DNA from: Enterovirga rhinocerotis
GTDB lineage: Bacteria; Pseudomonadota; Alphaproteobacteria; Rhizobiales; Beijerinckiaceae
Reading direction: 5' to 3'
Assembly: GCF_004363955.1 (NCBI RefSeq)
Contig: NZ_SNZR01000016.1
Coordinates: 124,001-188,000 of the forward strand
Length of the DNA stretch: 64,000 nt
In this document: positions 54,619 to 62,962 of the stretch, in pieces
Position numbering within the stretch: position 1 is the stretch's first letter
Layout: every line of letters starts with the position of its first letter
Made by a program: the position numbers and the translations under genes
Notes under the pieces: generated by a model
What the model was told of the DNA's origin: nothing
What the model saw: the letters and a program-made list of their open reading frames with translations, nothing else
Databases searched by the model: none

Positions 54619-55746
54619 TCAGGGCGTGATCGCGACCTTGAGGACGCCGTCGCGCTGATGCGAGAACATCTCGTAGGCCTCGGTGATGCGCTCCAGCGGG
54701 AAGCGGTGCGTGACGAGCGCGCCGAGATCGGCGCGGCCGGTGGCGACGACATCCATCAGCCGCCGCATCCGCTCCTTGCCGCCGGGGCAGAGCGCGGTCA
54801 CGATCCGATGGTCGCCGAGCCCGGCCGCGAAGGCGCCGAGGGGGATGGTCAGGTCGCTCGAATAGACCCCGAGCGAGGAGAGCGTTCCGCCCGGCCGCAG
54901 CACCCGCAGGGCCGCCTCGAAAGTCTTCTGCAGCCCGAGCGCCTCGATCGAAACGTCGACGCCGCGCCCGTCCGTGAGGCGCATGATCTCGTCGACCGGA
55001 TCGACCTTCGAGAAATCGACGATCTCGTCGGCGCCGAGCCGCCGCGCCACGGCCTGCCGCTCGGGGATGCTCTCGACTGCGATGATCCGCGTCGCGCCCA
55101 TCAGCTTCGCCCCCGCCGTGGCGCAGAGCCCGATCGGTCCCTGGGCGAAGATCGCGACGCTGTCGCCGATCTTCACGCCGCCGTTCTCGGCGCCGGAAAA
55201 GCCGGTCGACATGATGTCCGGGCACATCAGGACCTGCTCGTCGCTGAGCCCGTCCGGGACCGGCGCGAGATTGACCATGGCGTCGGGCACCAGCAGGAAA
55301 TCGGCCTGTGCGCCGTCGATCGTGTTGCCGAAGCGCCAGCCGCCCATCGCCTTGAAGCCGTGCTTCTCGCCGGGGCCGTCCTGCGAGGAGCAGCCGCAGA
55401 GGCAGGCGGCGCTGTGGCCGGACGGCGTGATGGCGCCGGCGATGACGCGCTGGCCCTCGCGGAAGCCCAGAACCGAGGAGCCGAGCTTCTCGATGATGCC
55501 GACCGGCTCGTGGCCGATGGTGAGGCCGCGTGCGACCGGGTACTCGCCCTTCAGGATGTGGACGTCCGTCCCGCAGATCGTGGTCGTCGTGATGCGGATC
55601 AGGGCGTCGAGCGGCCCGATCTCGGGGACGGGCTTGTCGTCGAGCTCGATCCGGCCGGGCTCGACGAAGATGGCGGCCCGCATCTTGGGCGGCCGCGGTC
55701 TCGTGCTCGTCGTCGAAGCGGGGGAGGCTTGGGGCGATGTCGGCAT
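54619..55746 (-). CDS. Zinc-dependent alcohol dehydrogenase
   Basis: A medium-chain dehydrogenase of 375 residues in the group of Clostridium-type secondary alcohol dehydrogenases. Catalytic-zinc ligands are Cys in TTTICGTDVH, His and Glu in TIGHEPVG. A loop with extra cysteines (CLCGCSSQDGPG) is unusual. The NAD(P)-binding turn is GPIGLCATAGAKLMG. The ATG at 55746 has GGAG eight bases before it and gives an extra 21-residue low-complexity leader; the ATG at 55683 gives the usual family start (MRAAIFVEPG). Confidence 0.9.
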   Translation of the reverse strand: MPTSPQASPASTTSTRPRPPKMRAAIFVEPGRIELDDKPVPEIGPLDALIRITTTTICGTDVHILKGEYPVARGLTIGHEPVGIIEKLGSSVLGFREGQRVIAGAITPSGHSAACLCGCSSQDGPGEKHGFKAMGGWRFGNTIDGAQADFLLVPDAMVNLAPVPDGLSDEQVLMCPDIMSTGFSGAENGGVKIGDSVAIFAQGPIGLCATAGAKLMGATRIIAVESIPERQAVARRLGADEIVDFSKVDPVDEIMRLTDGRGVDVSIEALGLQKTFEAALRVLRPGGTLSSLGVYSSDLTIPLGAFAAGLGDHRIVTALCPGGKERMRRLMDVVATGRADLGALVTHRFPLERITEAYEMFSHQRDGVLKVAITP

Positions 55747-55846
55747 GGGGAGAGCTCCGTCTGCTGTCGCGAGAGCGTCGCTTATCATCCCGAGGCCGTC
55801 CCGACGAATTGATCCAGCGCAAAAGGCGCGGCTCGGGCTCTCGCGC

Positions 55847-56245
55847 TCAGGGCGGCGGCGCCCGGAATGTCCAGAGCCTGTGCGCGCCGAAGCTCCAGAA
55901 CAGGACGGCGGCCGTCGTCAGGAGCTGCGCGGCGAGATAGGGCATCCCGGCCCCGCGCACGAGGCCGGCCACCATCGCCCAGGTGATGAGGAAACCCGTG
56001 CCGGCGACGGCGGCGAAGCGCCAGGTCGCCTCGCGATGCGGGCGGGCGCTCGCATAGGTCAGGCGCCGGTTGAGGAGATAGGACACGATCCCGCCAGCGA
56101 CATAGCCGACGAGGGTCGCGGGGACCGGATCGACCCGATAGCCTTCGACGAGGCCGATCAGCAGGCCGTAATGGGCGATCGCCGCCGCGAGCCCAACGGC
56201 GACGAAGACGCCGAACTGGCGCCCGAGAGCGGCCGGAAGGGCCAT
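55847..56245 (-). CDS. GtrA-family membrane protein
   Basis: A 132-residue protein with four membrane helices in GtrA fold order: FGVFVAVGLAAAIAHYGLLI, GYVAGGIVSYLLNRRLTY, GTGFLITWAMVAGLV and QLLTTAAVLFWSFGAHRLW. GtrA proteins flip polyprenyl-linked sugars or assist glycosyl transfer to surface polysaccharides. The next gene upstream (SDR) ends four bases before it, so they form one transcript. Confidence 0.9.
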   Translation of the reverse strand: MALPAALGRQFGVFVAVGLAAAIAHYGLLIGLVEGYRVDPVPATLVGYVAGGIVSYLLNRRLTYASARPHREATWRFAAVAGTGFLITWAMVAGLVRGAGMPYLAAQLLTTAAVLFWSFGAHRLWTFRAPPP

Positions 56246-56249
56246 TCCG

Positions 56250-57023
56250 TCAACCCTGGAGCCAGCCCGCGACGCGGCGGGCGACGATCCGCGGCACGAG
56301 CCGCGAGCCGAAGCCGGTCGCCCGGTTGCGCAGGCCCGGGATCACGACGGCCCGTCCCGCCTCGTGCCCGTCGAGCCCCATGCGCGCGACGGCGGCGGCG
56401 TTCATCGGCGCCATGTTGAAGAGCTTCGACTTCTCCATGTCGGCGCGGATGGCGAACTCGGTCGTGGTGGGGCCCGGGCAGACGGCCGTGACCACGACGC
56501 CGTGCCGGCGCACCTCCTCGTGCAGGGCTTCCGACAAGGACACGACATAGGCCTTGGTGGCCGCGTAGACGGCGAAGAAGGGGATGGCCTGCCAGGCGGC
56601 CAGCGAGGCCACGTTGATGATCCCGCCCCGCCGCTGGGCGACGAGATCGGGCAGGACGAGCCGGCAGAGCCGCGTCAACGTCGTCACGTTGAGCTCGATC
56701 ATGGCGATCTGCTCCTCGTAGGGGAGGGATGCGAAGCCGCCGCGGAGCCCGAACCCGGCATTGTTGACGAGCGTCTCGACGACGATGCCGCGCTCCTGCA
56801 GCGTCGTCACGAGCGCCTGCGCCGAATCGGGTCGCTCGAGATCGAGCGCGACGGTCTCGATCCGCACCGCGTCGCTCGCGAGGCCCTGGGCGAGGCCGGC
56901 GAGCCGCTCCTGCCGCCGCGCGACGAGGACGAGGGAGCGGCCGCGGGAGGCGGCGATGCGCGCCATCTCCTCCCCGATCCCCGAGGAGGCCCCGGTGATC
57001 ACCATCCAGCGCGGGTCGTTCAT
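56250..57023 (-). CDS. SDR-family oxidoreductase
   Basis: A 257-residue short-chain dehydrogenase. Nucleotide-binding motif TGASSGIGEEMARIAA, NNAG in LVNNAGFGLRGG, and the catalytic YxxxK in YAATK with the Ser in NVASLAAW. Classical SDR of the DltE/YqjQ-like group. The ATG at 57023 is chosen because the Rossmann strand starts a few residues later (WMVITGASSG). Coupled with the GtrA gene. Confidence 0.92.
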   Translation of the reverse strand: MNDPRWMVITGASSGIGEEMARIAASRGRSLVLVARRQERLAGLAQGLASDAVRIETVALDLERPDSAQALVTTLQERGIVVETLVNNAGFGLRGGFASLPYEEQIAMIELNVTTLTRLCRLVLPDLVAQRRGGIINVASLAAWQAIPFFAVYAATKAYVVSLSEALHEEVRRHGVVVTAVCPGPTTTEFAIRADMEKSKLFNMAPMNAAAVARMGLDGHEAGRAVVIPGLRNRATGFGSRLVPRIVARRVAGWLQG

Positions 57024-57180
57024 GCGGCGAGTCCCTGGCGGCACGACATTGGCATCTCTAGAGGCTGTTCTAGGAATCCGGCGCGAATAGGAACCCCTCC
57101 CCGTCACGGGAGGACGACGCGGTCATCCGGATGACGGATGCGGAAACGGCGCAAAGCCGCAGCAGGGGCAGGATAGCAGC

Positions 57181-58098
57181 ATGGGTCGAGAGACGGACGG
57201 AGCGGCGGATCACGTCGCCGTGATCGGCAGCGGCGGGATCGGCGGCTATGTCGCGGCGAGCCTCGCGGAGGCCGGCCGCAAGGTCACGCTCTGCGTGAGG
57301 ACGCCGTTCGACCGGCTGACGGTCGAGGAGGGCGGCACCGTCCGCGAGGTGCCGCTCCCGATCACGGCCGATCCGGCCGGGATCGCCCCGGCGCGCTGGA
57401 TCCTCCTGACGACGAAATCGCAGGACACGGCGAGCGCCTTCCCTTGGATCGAGGCGCTGGCGCGGCCGGGCTCGACCCTCGTCGTGATCCAGAACGGGGT
57501 CGGCCATGTCGAGCGCGCCGCGCCGATCGCGGGGCCGGCGGCCGTCCAGCCCGCGATCATCTGGTGCAGCGTCGAGCGGCGGGCGCCCGGGGAGATCGTC
57601 CATCACGGGGCGAAGCGAATCGCGGTTCCCGCCGGCGAAGACGCGGCGGCGCTGGCCGGGCTCTTCGCGGGGACGGGCTTCGCGATCGAGCCGACGGAGG
57701 ATTTCGTCACCGTCGCCTGGCGCAAGCTCCTGTCGAACCTCGTCGCCAATGCCTTGACCGCGCTGACGCTCCGGCGAACCTCCCTCTTCCGCGAGCCCCA
57801 GGCCCGCGACCTCGCCCGGCAGATCCTCGAAGAGGCCGTCGCCGTCGCCCAGGCGGAAGGTGCGAAGCTCACGGCGGACGATCTCGAGCGGGCCCTGGCC
57901 GCGCTCGGCACCCACGGCGCCGATGCCGGCACCTCGATGCTCTACGACCGTCTTTCGGGCCGCCCGCTGGAGCATCGCTATGTCACCGGCGCGCTCCTCG
58001 AGGCCGCCGACCGCCACGGCATCGCCGTGCCCGTCAACCGCACGCTCTACGCGCTGCTGGAGACGGTGAGCGGGCAGAAGCTGAGCGAGGTGCGGTAG
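57181..58098 (+). CDS. Ketopantoate-reductase-like oxidoreductase
   Basis: A 305-residue protein of the PanE/ApbA family. The NADPH-binding motif is AVIGSGGIGGYVAASLAEAG, with the substrate-domain features RKLLSNLVANALTAL (conserved Lys) and MLYDRLSGRPLEHRYVTGAL. True PanE is about this length and makes pantoate for CoA, but many paralogues exist, so the reaction is not certain. It stands alone; a repeat pair follows. Confidence 0.85.
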   Translation: MGRETDGAADHVAVIGSGGIGGYVAASLAEAGRKVTLCVRTPFDRLTVEEGGTVREVPLPITADPAGIAPARWILLTTKSQDTASAFPWIEALARPGSTLVVIQNGVGHVERAAPIAGPAAVQPAIIWCSVERRAPGEIVHHGAKRIAVPAGEDAAALAGLFAGTGFAIEPTEDFVTVAWRKLLSNLVANALTALTLRRTSLFREPQARDLARQILEEAVAVAQAEGAKLTADDLERALAALGTHGADAGTSMLYDRLSGRPLEHRYVTGALLEAADRHGIAVPVNRTLYALLETVSGQKLSEVR

Positions 58099-58135
58099 GC
58101 CGGGAGCGGTCGACGAGCGATGACCGCTCCTCCCG

Positions 58136-58185
58136 CCCTCCCCTGGAGGGGGAGGGTCGACGGCGAAGCCGGCGGGGTGGGGTGA
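58136..58185 (+). repeat. REP-like palindromic element, left copy
   Basis: CCCTCCCCTGGAGGGGGAGG followed by a small inner hairpin (CGGCGAAGCCGG) and GGGGTGGGGTGA. This type of element is widespread between genes in Hyphomicrobiales (from memory). An inverted copy lies 47 bases to the right. Confidence 0.75.
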
Positions 58186-58232
58186 ACCCCGCCTCTCCTC
58201 ATCCTTGACGTCGTCGAGGTGGATGCCGCGCA

Positions 58233-58280
58233 TCACCCCACCTCGGACCTTCGGTCCGACCCTCCCCCTCCAGGGGAGGG
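58233..58280 (-). repeat. REP-like palindromic element, right inverted copy
   Basis: The inverted copy of the left element. The outer 24 bases match it perfectly, and the inner loop differs (GGACCTTCGGTCC in place of CGGCGAAGCCGG) but keeps its hairpin. Together the two can fold into one long hairpin between two convergent genes. Confidence 0.75.
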
Positions 58281-58305
58281 TGAGCGTGCCGCTGTCGGGT
58301 AGCCT

Positions 58306-59496
58306 TCAGGCCCCGAGTTCCTGCCGCACGAGCGCGACCCAGTAGCCGACGCCGAGCGGGATGATGTCGTCGTTGAAGTCGTAATGGGGCGTGTGGACGG
58401 AGTGGAAGGAGCCATCCTCCTTCACGCCGTTGCCGATGAAGATGAAGGCGCCGGGCCGGGCCTGCAGCATGTCGGCGAAATCTTCGCCACCCGTAATCGG
58501 CGGGGCGTTGCCGTCGACCGCTTCCTCGCCGACGAGGAGGGAGGCGGCCCGCACCGCCTTCGCGGTATGGTCGGGGTCGTTGACGAGGACGTTGGTGAAA
58601 CCGGAATAGGCGACCTCGGCGCTGCATCCCTGAGCCTGGGCATGGATGGCGGCGAGTTCGCGCAGGCGCCGCTCCATCAAGGCGCGGACGGTGTCCGAGA
58701 AGGTGCGGACCGTTCCGGTGATCACGATCTCGGCCGGCATCACGTTCGGCGAATCCGCCGAGCCGCCATGGATCGAGCCGATCGAGACTACCGCCGGCTC
58801 GACGGCCGGCACGTTGCGCCCGATCACGTTCTGGAGCGCGAGGCAGAAATGGGCCTGGGCGATGGTGACATCCGTCGCCAGATGCGGCGTCGAGCCGCCA
58901 TGCCCGCCGGTGCCGCGGAAGGTGACGGTGAAGAAGTCGACCGCCGCCATCATCGGGCCGGAGCGGATCCGGAACTTGCCGACCGGCAGGCCGGCCCCGT
59001 TATGCATCCCGTAGACCGCATCGCAGGGGAAGCGCTCGAACAGCCCGTCGGCGAGCATGGCCGCGGCGCCTCCGCGGCCCTCCTCGGCGGGCTGGAAGAT
59101 GAATTGCACCGTGCCGCCGAAATCCGGCCTTGCGGCGAGGGCCTTGGCTGCGCCGAGCAGCATGGTCGTGTGGCCGTCATGGCCGCAGGCATGCATGGTG
59201 CCCGGCGTCGTCGAGGCGTAAGGCAGGTCCGTCTTCTCGTGGATGGCGAGCGCGTCCATGTCGGCGCGCAGGCCGATCGCGCGGTTCCCGGGCCGGTTCC
59301 CGCGCAGCGTGCCGACGACGCCCGTGCCGCCGACGCCTTCCGTCACCTCGAGCCCCGCCGCCCTCAATTCCCGCGCCACGAGGGCCGCCGTCCTCGTCTC
59401 CTCCATGCCCATTTCCGGATGGGCGTGGATGTCGCGGCGGATGGCCGTGAGCCCGGCTGCCAGGGGCTCGATCTCGGCGAGGATGGAACGGGTCAT
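58306..59496 (-). CDS. M20-family amidohydrolase (hippurate hydrolase type)
   Basis: A 396-residue M20D peptidase. IRRDIHAHPEMGMEE marks the family, with metal-binding segments LRADMDALAIHE, ACGHDGHT, IFQPAEEGRGGA and the distal His in VHTPHYDF. The family removes N-acyl groups from amino acids such as hippurate or indoleacetyl-amino acids. The substrate is not known here. It stands alone between the repeat pair and bioM. Confidence 0.93.
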   Translation of the reverse strand: MTRSILAEIEPLAAGLTAIRRDIHAHPEMGMEETRTAALVARELRAAGLEVTEGVGGTGVVGTLRGNRPGNRAIGLRADMDALAIHEKTDLPYASTTPGTMHACGHDGHTTMLLGAAKALAARPDFGGTVQFIFQPAEEGRGGAAAMLADGLFERFPCDAVYGMHNGAGLPVGKFRIRSGPMMAAVDFFTVTFRGTGGHGGSTPHLATDVTIAQAHFCLALQNVIGRNVPAVEPAVVSIGSIHGGSADSPNVMPAEIVITGTVRTFSDTVRALMERRLRELAAIHAQAQGCSAEVAYSGFTNVLVNDPDHTAKAVRAASLLVGEEAVDGNAPPITGGEDFADMLQARPGAFIFIGNGVKEDGSFHSVHTPHYDFNDDIIPLGVGYWVALVRQELGA

Positions 59497-59690
59497 GCGA
59501 TACCTCCGCCTTGAGGCTTAGCCCGCGCTATCGGGCACGGCTAGTGGCACGCCGCGGGCAAGCCCCTGTACCCGCTCGCCCGCGCATGGCATCGGGGCGG
59601 CCCATGTCGAGGAACCGTCATGAATCCGCCGCCCGCACCGTCGCGGGGTCGCCGCGTCTCCCATCGTCACGTTGAACCCGGGATGACGCG

Positions 59691-60365
59691 GTGATCCGGT
59701 TCGACGAGGTCTCCGTCACGCGGGGGGAGCGTCGCGTCCTCGCGGAGGTGAGTTGCGTGCTCCCGGAGCGGCGCATCGCGATCCTCGGCCCCAACGGCTC
59801 CGGGAAGAGCACCTTCGTGCGGCTCATCAACGGCCTCGTCGTGCCGAGCGCCGGACGGCTGGATGTCGACGGCCTGGATCCGGCGGCCGATCCCAAGGCC
59901 GTGCGCCGCCGCGTCGGCTTCGTCTTCCAGAATCCCGACAACCAGATCGTCTTCCCGATCGTCGAGGAGGACATCGCCTTCGGCCTGCGCAATCTCGGCC
60001 GGTCGCGGATGGAGGCCGCGGAGGCCTCCCGCGCGGCGCTCGACGGCTTCGGCCTCGGCCATCTCGCGGCTCAGCCCGTCGCGACCCTCAGCGGCGGCGA
60101 GAAGCAGCTCGTCGCGCTGCTCGGCGTCCTCGTGATGCAGCCGGCCATCCTCGTCTTCGACGAGCCGACGACCCTCCTCGACCTCCGCAACCGCAACCGG
60201 ATCGCCGCCGCGATCGGCGGGCTCGACCAGCAGGCGATCGTCGTGACGCACGACCTCGACCTCGTCGCGGGTTTCGACCGGGCCCTCGTGCTCGACGGCG
60301 GCCGCATCGTCGCCGACGACGAGCCGGGCGCCGCCATCGCCTGGTACCGGGAGCGCATGGCGTGA
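59691..60365 (+). CDS. bioM: Biotin ECF transporter ATPase BioM
   Basis: A 224-residue ATPase of the energy-coupling-factor type. Walker A GPNGSGKST, Q-loop FVFQNPDNQIVFPIVEEDI, signature LSGGEKQLVALLG, Walker B ILVFDEPTTLLD. The FQNPDNQ segment is typical of ECF ATPases. The start is a GTG at 59691. Its stop overlaps bioN by four bases (GTGA). Confidence 0.94.
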   Translation: MIRFDEVSVTRGERRVLAEVSCVLPERRIAILGPNGSGKSTFVRLINGLVVPSAGRLDVDGLDPAADPKAVRRRVGFVFQNPDNQIVFPIVEEDIAFGLRNLGRSRMEAAEASRAALDGFGLGHLAAQPVATLSGGEKQLVALLGVLVMQPAILVFDEPTTLLDLRNRNRIAAAIGGLDQQAIVVTHDLDLVAGFDRALVLDGGRIVADDEPGAAIAWYRERMA

Positions 60366-61012
60366 GCCGCGAGGCCTGGTCGCCCTCCCTCCGCGCGGCG
60401 GTGTCGAGCTGGCCGGCCGGATTGAAGCTCGCCGCGCTCGTGGTGCTCGCGACCGGATTGCTTCTCATCCAATCCGCGGCCGTGCTGGGCGTCGCCTCCG
60501 CCCTCGTTCTTCTCGCAGGCCTTCTGGTGCTCGGGCCTGCCGGGCTGTCGCGGGCGGCCGGCCGCTGGCTCGTGCTGACGATCGGCTGCCTCGCGCTGCT
60601 GACGCTCCTCATCGAGGGGCCGGAGCGGGCGCTCGTCGTCCTGCTGCGGCTGTCGAGCCTCCTCGTCCTCGCCGAGCTCGTCACCGGCACGACGCGCGCG
60701 AGCGCGATCCAGGACGCCATCGTCGCCGCGCTCCGCCCCTTCGAGCGGCTGCCTTTCGTCTCCGCCGACAAGGCGGGACTCGCGCTCGCGCTCGCGCTGC
60801 GCTCCCTGGCGCTCGTGCGCGGGATGGCCGAGGAGTTGCGCGAGGCTCAGGCCGCGCGCGGCCTCAGAGCGTCCCCGAGCCGCCTGATCATCCCGCTCGT
60901 GGCCCGCATCCTGCGCGAGGCCACGGAAACCGCCGAGGCCATCGACGCCCGCTCCTGGACGGGCGAGAAGGCGCGATCGTCCCCGAAGGAGCCGCCGCGT
61001 GACCACCCATGA
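60362..61012 (+). CDS. bioN: Biotin ECF transporter T component BioN
   Basis: A 216-residue membrane protein with about five helices and the EcfT coupling features in the C-terminal half: the ALALRSLALV helix, EAQAARGLRAS (the AARGL motif) and EAIDARSW, which contacts the ATPase. The GTG at 60362 overlaps the bioM stop, and the end overlaps bioY by 14 bases. Confidence 0.92.
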   Translation: MSREAWSPSLRAAVSSWPAGLKLAALVVLATGLLLIQSAAVLGVASALVLLAGLLVLGPAGLSRAAGRWLVLTIGCLALLTLLIEGPERALVVLLRLSSLLVLAELVTGTTRASAIQDAIVAALRPFERLPFVSADKAGLALALALRSLALVRGMAEELREAQAARGLRASPSRLIIPLVARILREATETAEAIDARSWTGEKARSSPKEPPRDHP

Positions 61013-61556
61013 CATCGTCCTCACGGCCCTGTTCGCGGCCCTCATCGTCGTCCTCGGCACGATCCCGCCGATCCCGATCGGCATCATTCCCGTGCCGATC
61101 ACGCTGCAATCGCTCGGGGTGATGCTGGCCGGCGCGCTGCTGGGCCCCTGGCGCGGCGCGATGGCGGCCGTGATCCTGATCGCCCTGGTGGCGATGGGGC
61201 TGCCGGTCCTCTCCGGCGGCCGGGGCGGCCTCGGCGTCTTCGCCGGCCCGACGGTCGGCTATCTGATCGGCTTCGTTCCCGCGGCCTTCGTGACGGGCTG
61301 GGTCGTCGGCCTCCTGGGAGCGGACAGGCGGCCGCCGCTCCCCGCCTTCGGCGCGACGGTCCTCGCCTGCATCCTCGGCGGCGTCGTGATCGACCATCTC
61401 TGCGGCGTCATCGGCCTCGTCGCCGTCACCGGGATCGCGTGGCAGAATGCGGCCTTGGGCACGCTGGCCTTCGTGCCGGGCGACCTGATCAAGGCAGCGC
61501 TCGCGGGCTGGATCGCGGTCGCGATCCGCAGGGTGCATCCCATCGCTGTGCATTGA
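60999..61556 (+). CDS. bioY: Biotin transporter BioY
   Basis: The substrate-binding S component of the biotin transporter, 185 residues and six membrane helices. Family segments: PVPITLQSLGVMLAGALLGP, LSGGRGGLGVFAGPTVGYLI and FVPGDLIKAALA (the C-terminal GDL motif). BioM, BioN and BioY together form the high-affinity BioMNY importer. A BioR operator (TTATAAATAA type) is not visible upstream of bioM. Confidence 0.95.
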   Translation: MTTHDIVLTALFAALIVVLGTIPPIPIGIIPVPITLQSLGVMLAGALLGPWRGAMAAVILIALVAMGLPVLSGGRGGLGVFAGPTVGYLIGFVPAAFVTGWVVGLLGADRRPPLPAFGATVLACILGGVVIDHLCGVIGLVAVTGIAWQNAALGTLAFVPGDLIKAALAGWIAVAIRRVHPIAVH

Positions 61557-61651
61557 AGCAGTGACGGGCCCTCGGGCCCGCCGGTCCGACATTGCCGTGG
61601 GCTCCCGCCCATGACATGGAGGGACGACGTCAACGGAGTGGGTCGCGCCAT

Positions 61652-62962
61652 ATGCGCTCTGGCCATGCCGGCCGACAGGTTTTTCTGTTTCTGCAAGGAC
61701 CGATCACGCCCTTCTTCGCGGAGGTGGCGGACGCGCTTGAGGCGCGTGGGCACAAGGCCCTCCGGATCAATCTCTGCTACGGGGACAGCCTGTTCTGGCG
61801 CCGCGGCGGCGCGACGGATTATCGGGGTCCGCTCGAGGCCTGGCCGGCCTTCGTGTCCGAGTTCCTCGACAGCAGGGGCGTGACCGATCTCGTCCTGCTC
61901 GGGGAGCAGCGTTTCTACCACAAGGTGGCGGTGGCGGCGGCCAAGGCCCGCAACATCCGCGTGACCGTGACCGATTTCGGCTATCTGCGGCCCGACTGGA
62001 TCACGCTGGAGCCGGACGGCATGTCGGGCGACAGCGCCTTCCCGCGCGAGCCGGACGCGATCCGGGCGCTCGCGGCGGCGGCGCCGGAACCCGATCTCAC
62101 CGTCAAATACGGCGACAGCTTCTTCACCCAGGCCGTGTGGGACATGGCCTATCACCTGTCGAGTTCGCTTCTCTCCTTCCGCTATCCCGGCTACCGCTCC
62201 CACCAGGTCCATCATCCGGCCTTCGTCTATCTCGGGACCGGGCTTCATTTCCTGCGGGCGAAGCGCGGGCACAAGCGGGCGAATCGCCTGATCCAGTCCG
62301 TCCGCGAATCGGGCGTGCCCTATTGGGTCTTTCCCCTGCAGATGGAGAACGACTTCCAGCTTCGCGCCTATTCGCCCTATCCGGACCTCAAGACGCCGAT
62401 CCACGAGGTCATCCGCTCCTTCGCGGCCAATGCGCCCGCGGATGCGCGGCTGCTCGTGAAGATCCACCCGCTCGATCCCGGGATGCGCAACTGGGGCCGG
62501 CTGGTCCGGCGGTCGGCCGCGAATTGGGGCGTCCGCAACCGGGTCGACTTCCTCGATGGCGGCCAGCTCGACACGCTGCTGGACGGCGCGCGCGGCGTCG
62601 TGACGGTGAATTCGACCGTCGGCCTGTGGGGATTGCGCTCGGGCAAGCCGCTGATCACGCTCGGGGCGGCCGTGTTCGACATCGAAGGCCTCGCCTTCAA
62701 GGGCCATCTCGACCGGTTCTGGGCGGAAGCGCAGCCGCCGGATCAGGAGCTTCTCACCGCCTTCATCCGGGCCATCGCCTCGGAGATCCAGATCCGCGGC
62801 GTCTATTACGGCCGCGAAGGCCTGTCGGCGGCCGTGCGGGCGGCGGCGGACCGCCTCGACCTCGCCGCTCAGACGAACCCGTCAGTTCTTCGGCAGGAGG
62901 TGTCGCAGGCCGGACCGGAAGATGCCCAGGCGCTCGAGCCCGATCGAGCCTCGGTTGCGTGA
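61652..62962 (+). CDS. Capsular polysaccharide export / Kdo-transferase KpsS-like protein
   Basis: A 436-residue protein of the KpsS/LipB family, which in other bacteria adds the second and later Kdo residues of the capsule lipid anchor. Features: VFLFLQGPITPFFAEVADAL at the start, FGYLRPDWITLEPDG, the ARLLVKIHPLDPG segment, and TVNSTVGLWGLRSGKPLITLG near the end (conserved glycosyltransferase-B motif). The ATG at 61652 is taken. The last 27 codons lie over the 3' end of the next, convergent gene. Confidence 0.85.
   Translation: MRSGHAGRQVFLFLQGPITPFFAEVADALEARGHKALRINLCYGDSLFWRRGGATDYRGPLEAWPAFVSEFLDSRGVTDLVLLGEQRFYHKVAVAAAKARNIRVTVTDFGYLRPDWITLEPDGMSGDSAFPREPDAIRALAAAAPEPDLTVKYGDSFFTQAVWDMAYHLSSSLLSFRYPGYRSHQVHHPAFVYLGTGLHFLRAKRGHKRANRLIQSVRESGVPYWVFPLQMENDFQLRAYSPYPDLKTPIHEVIRSFAANAPADARLLVKIHPLDPGMRNWGRLVRRSAANWGVRNRVDFLDGGQLDTLLDGARGVVTVNSTVGLWGLRSGKPLITLGAAVFDIEGLAFKGHLDRFWAEAQPPDQELLTAFIRAIASEIQIRGVYYGREGLSAAVRAAADRLDLAAQTNPSVLRQEVSQAGPEDAQALEPDRASVA

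Noticed and set aside
59497-59690. Biotin-dependent BioR operator upstream of bioM
   Set aside because: No TTATAAATAA-type palindrome could be found in the gap.
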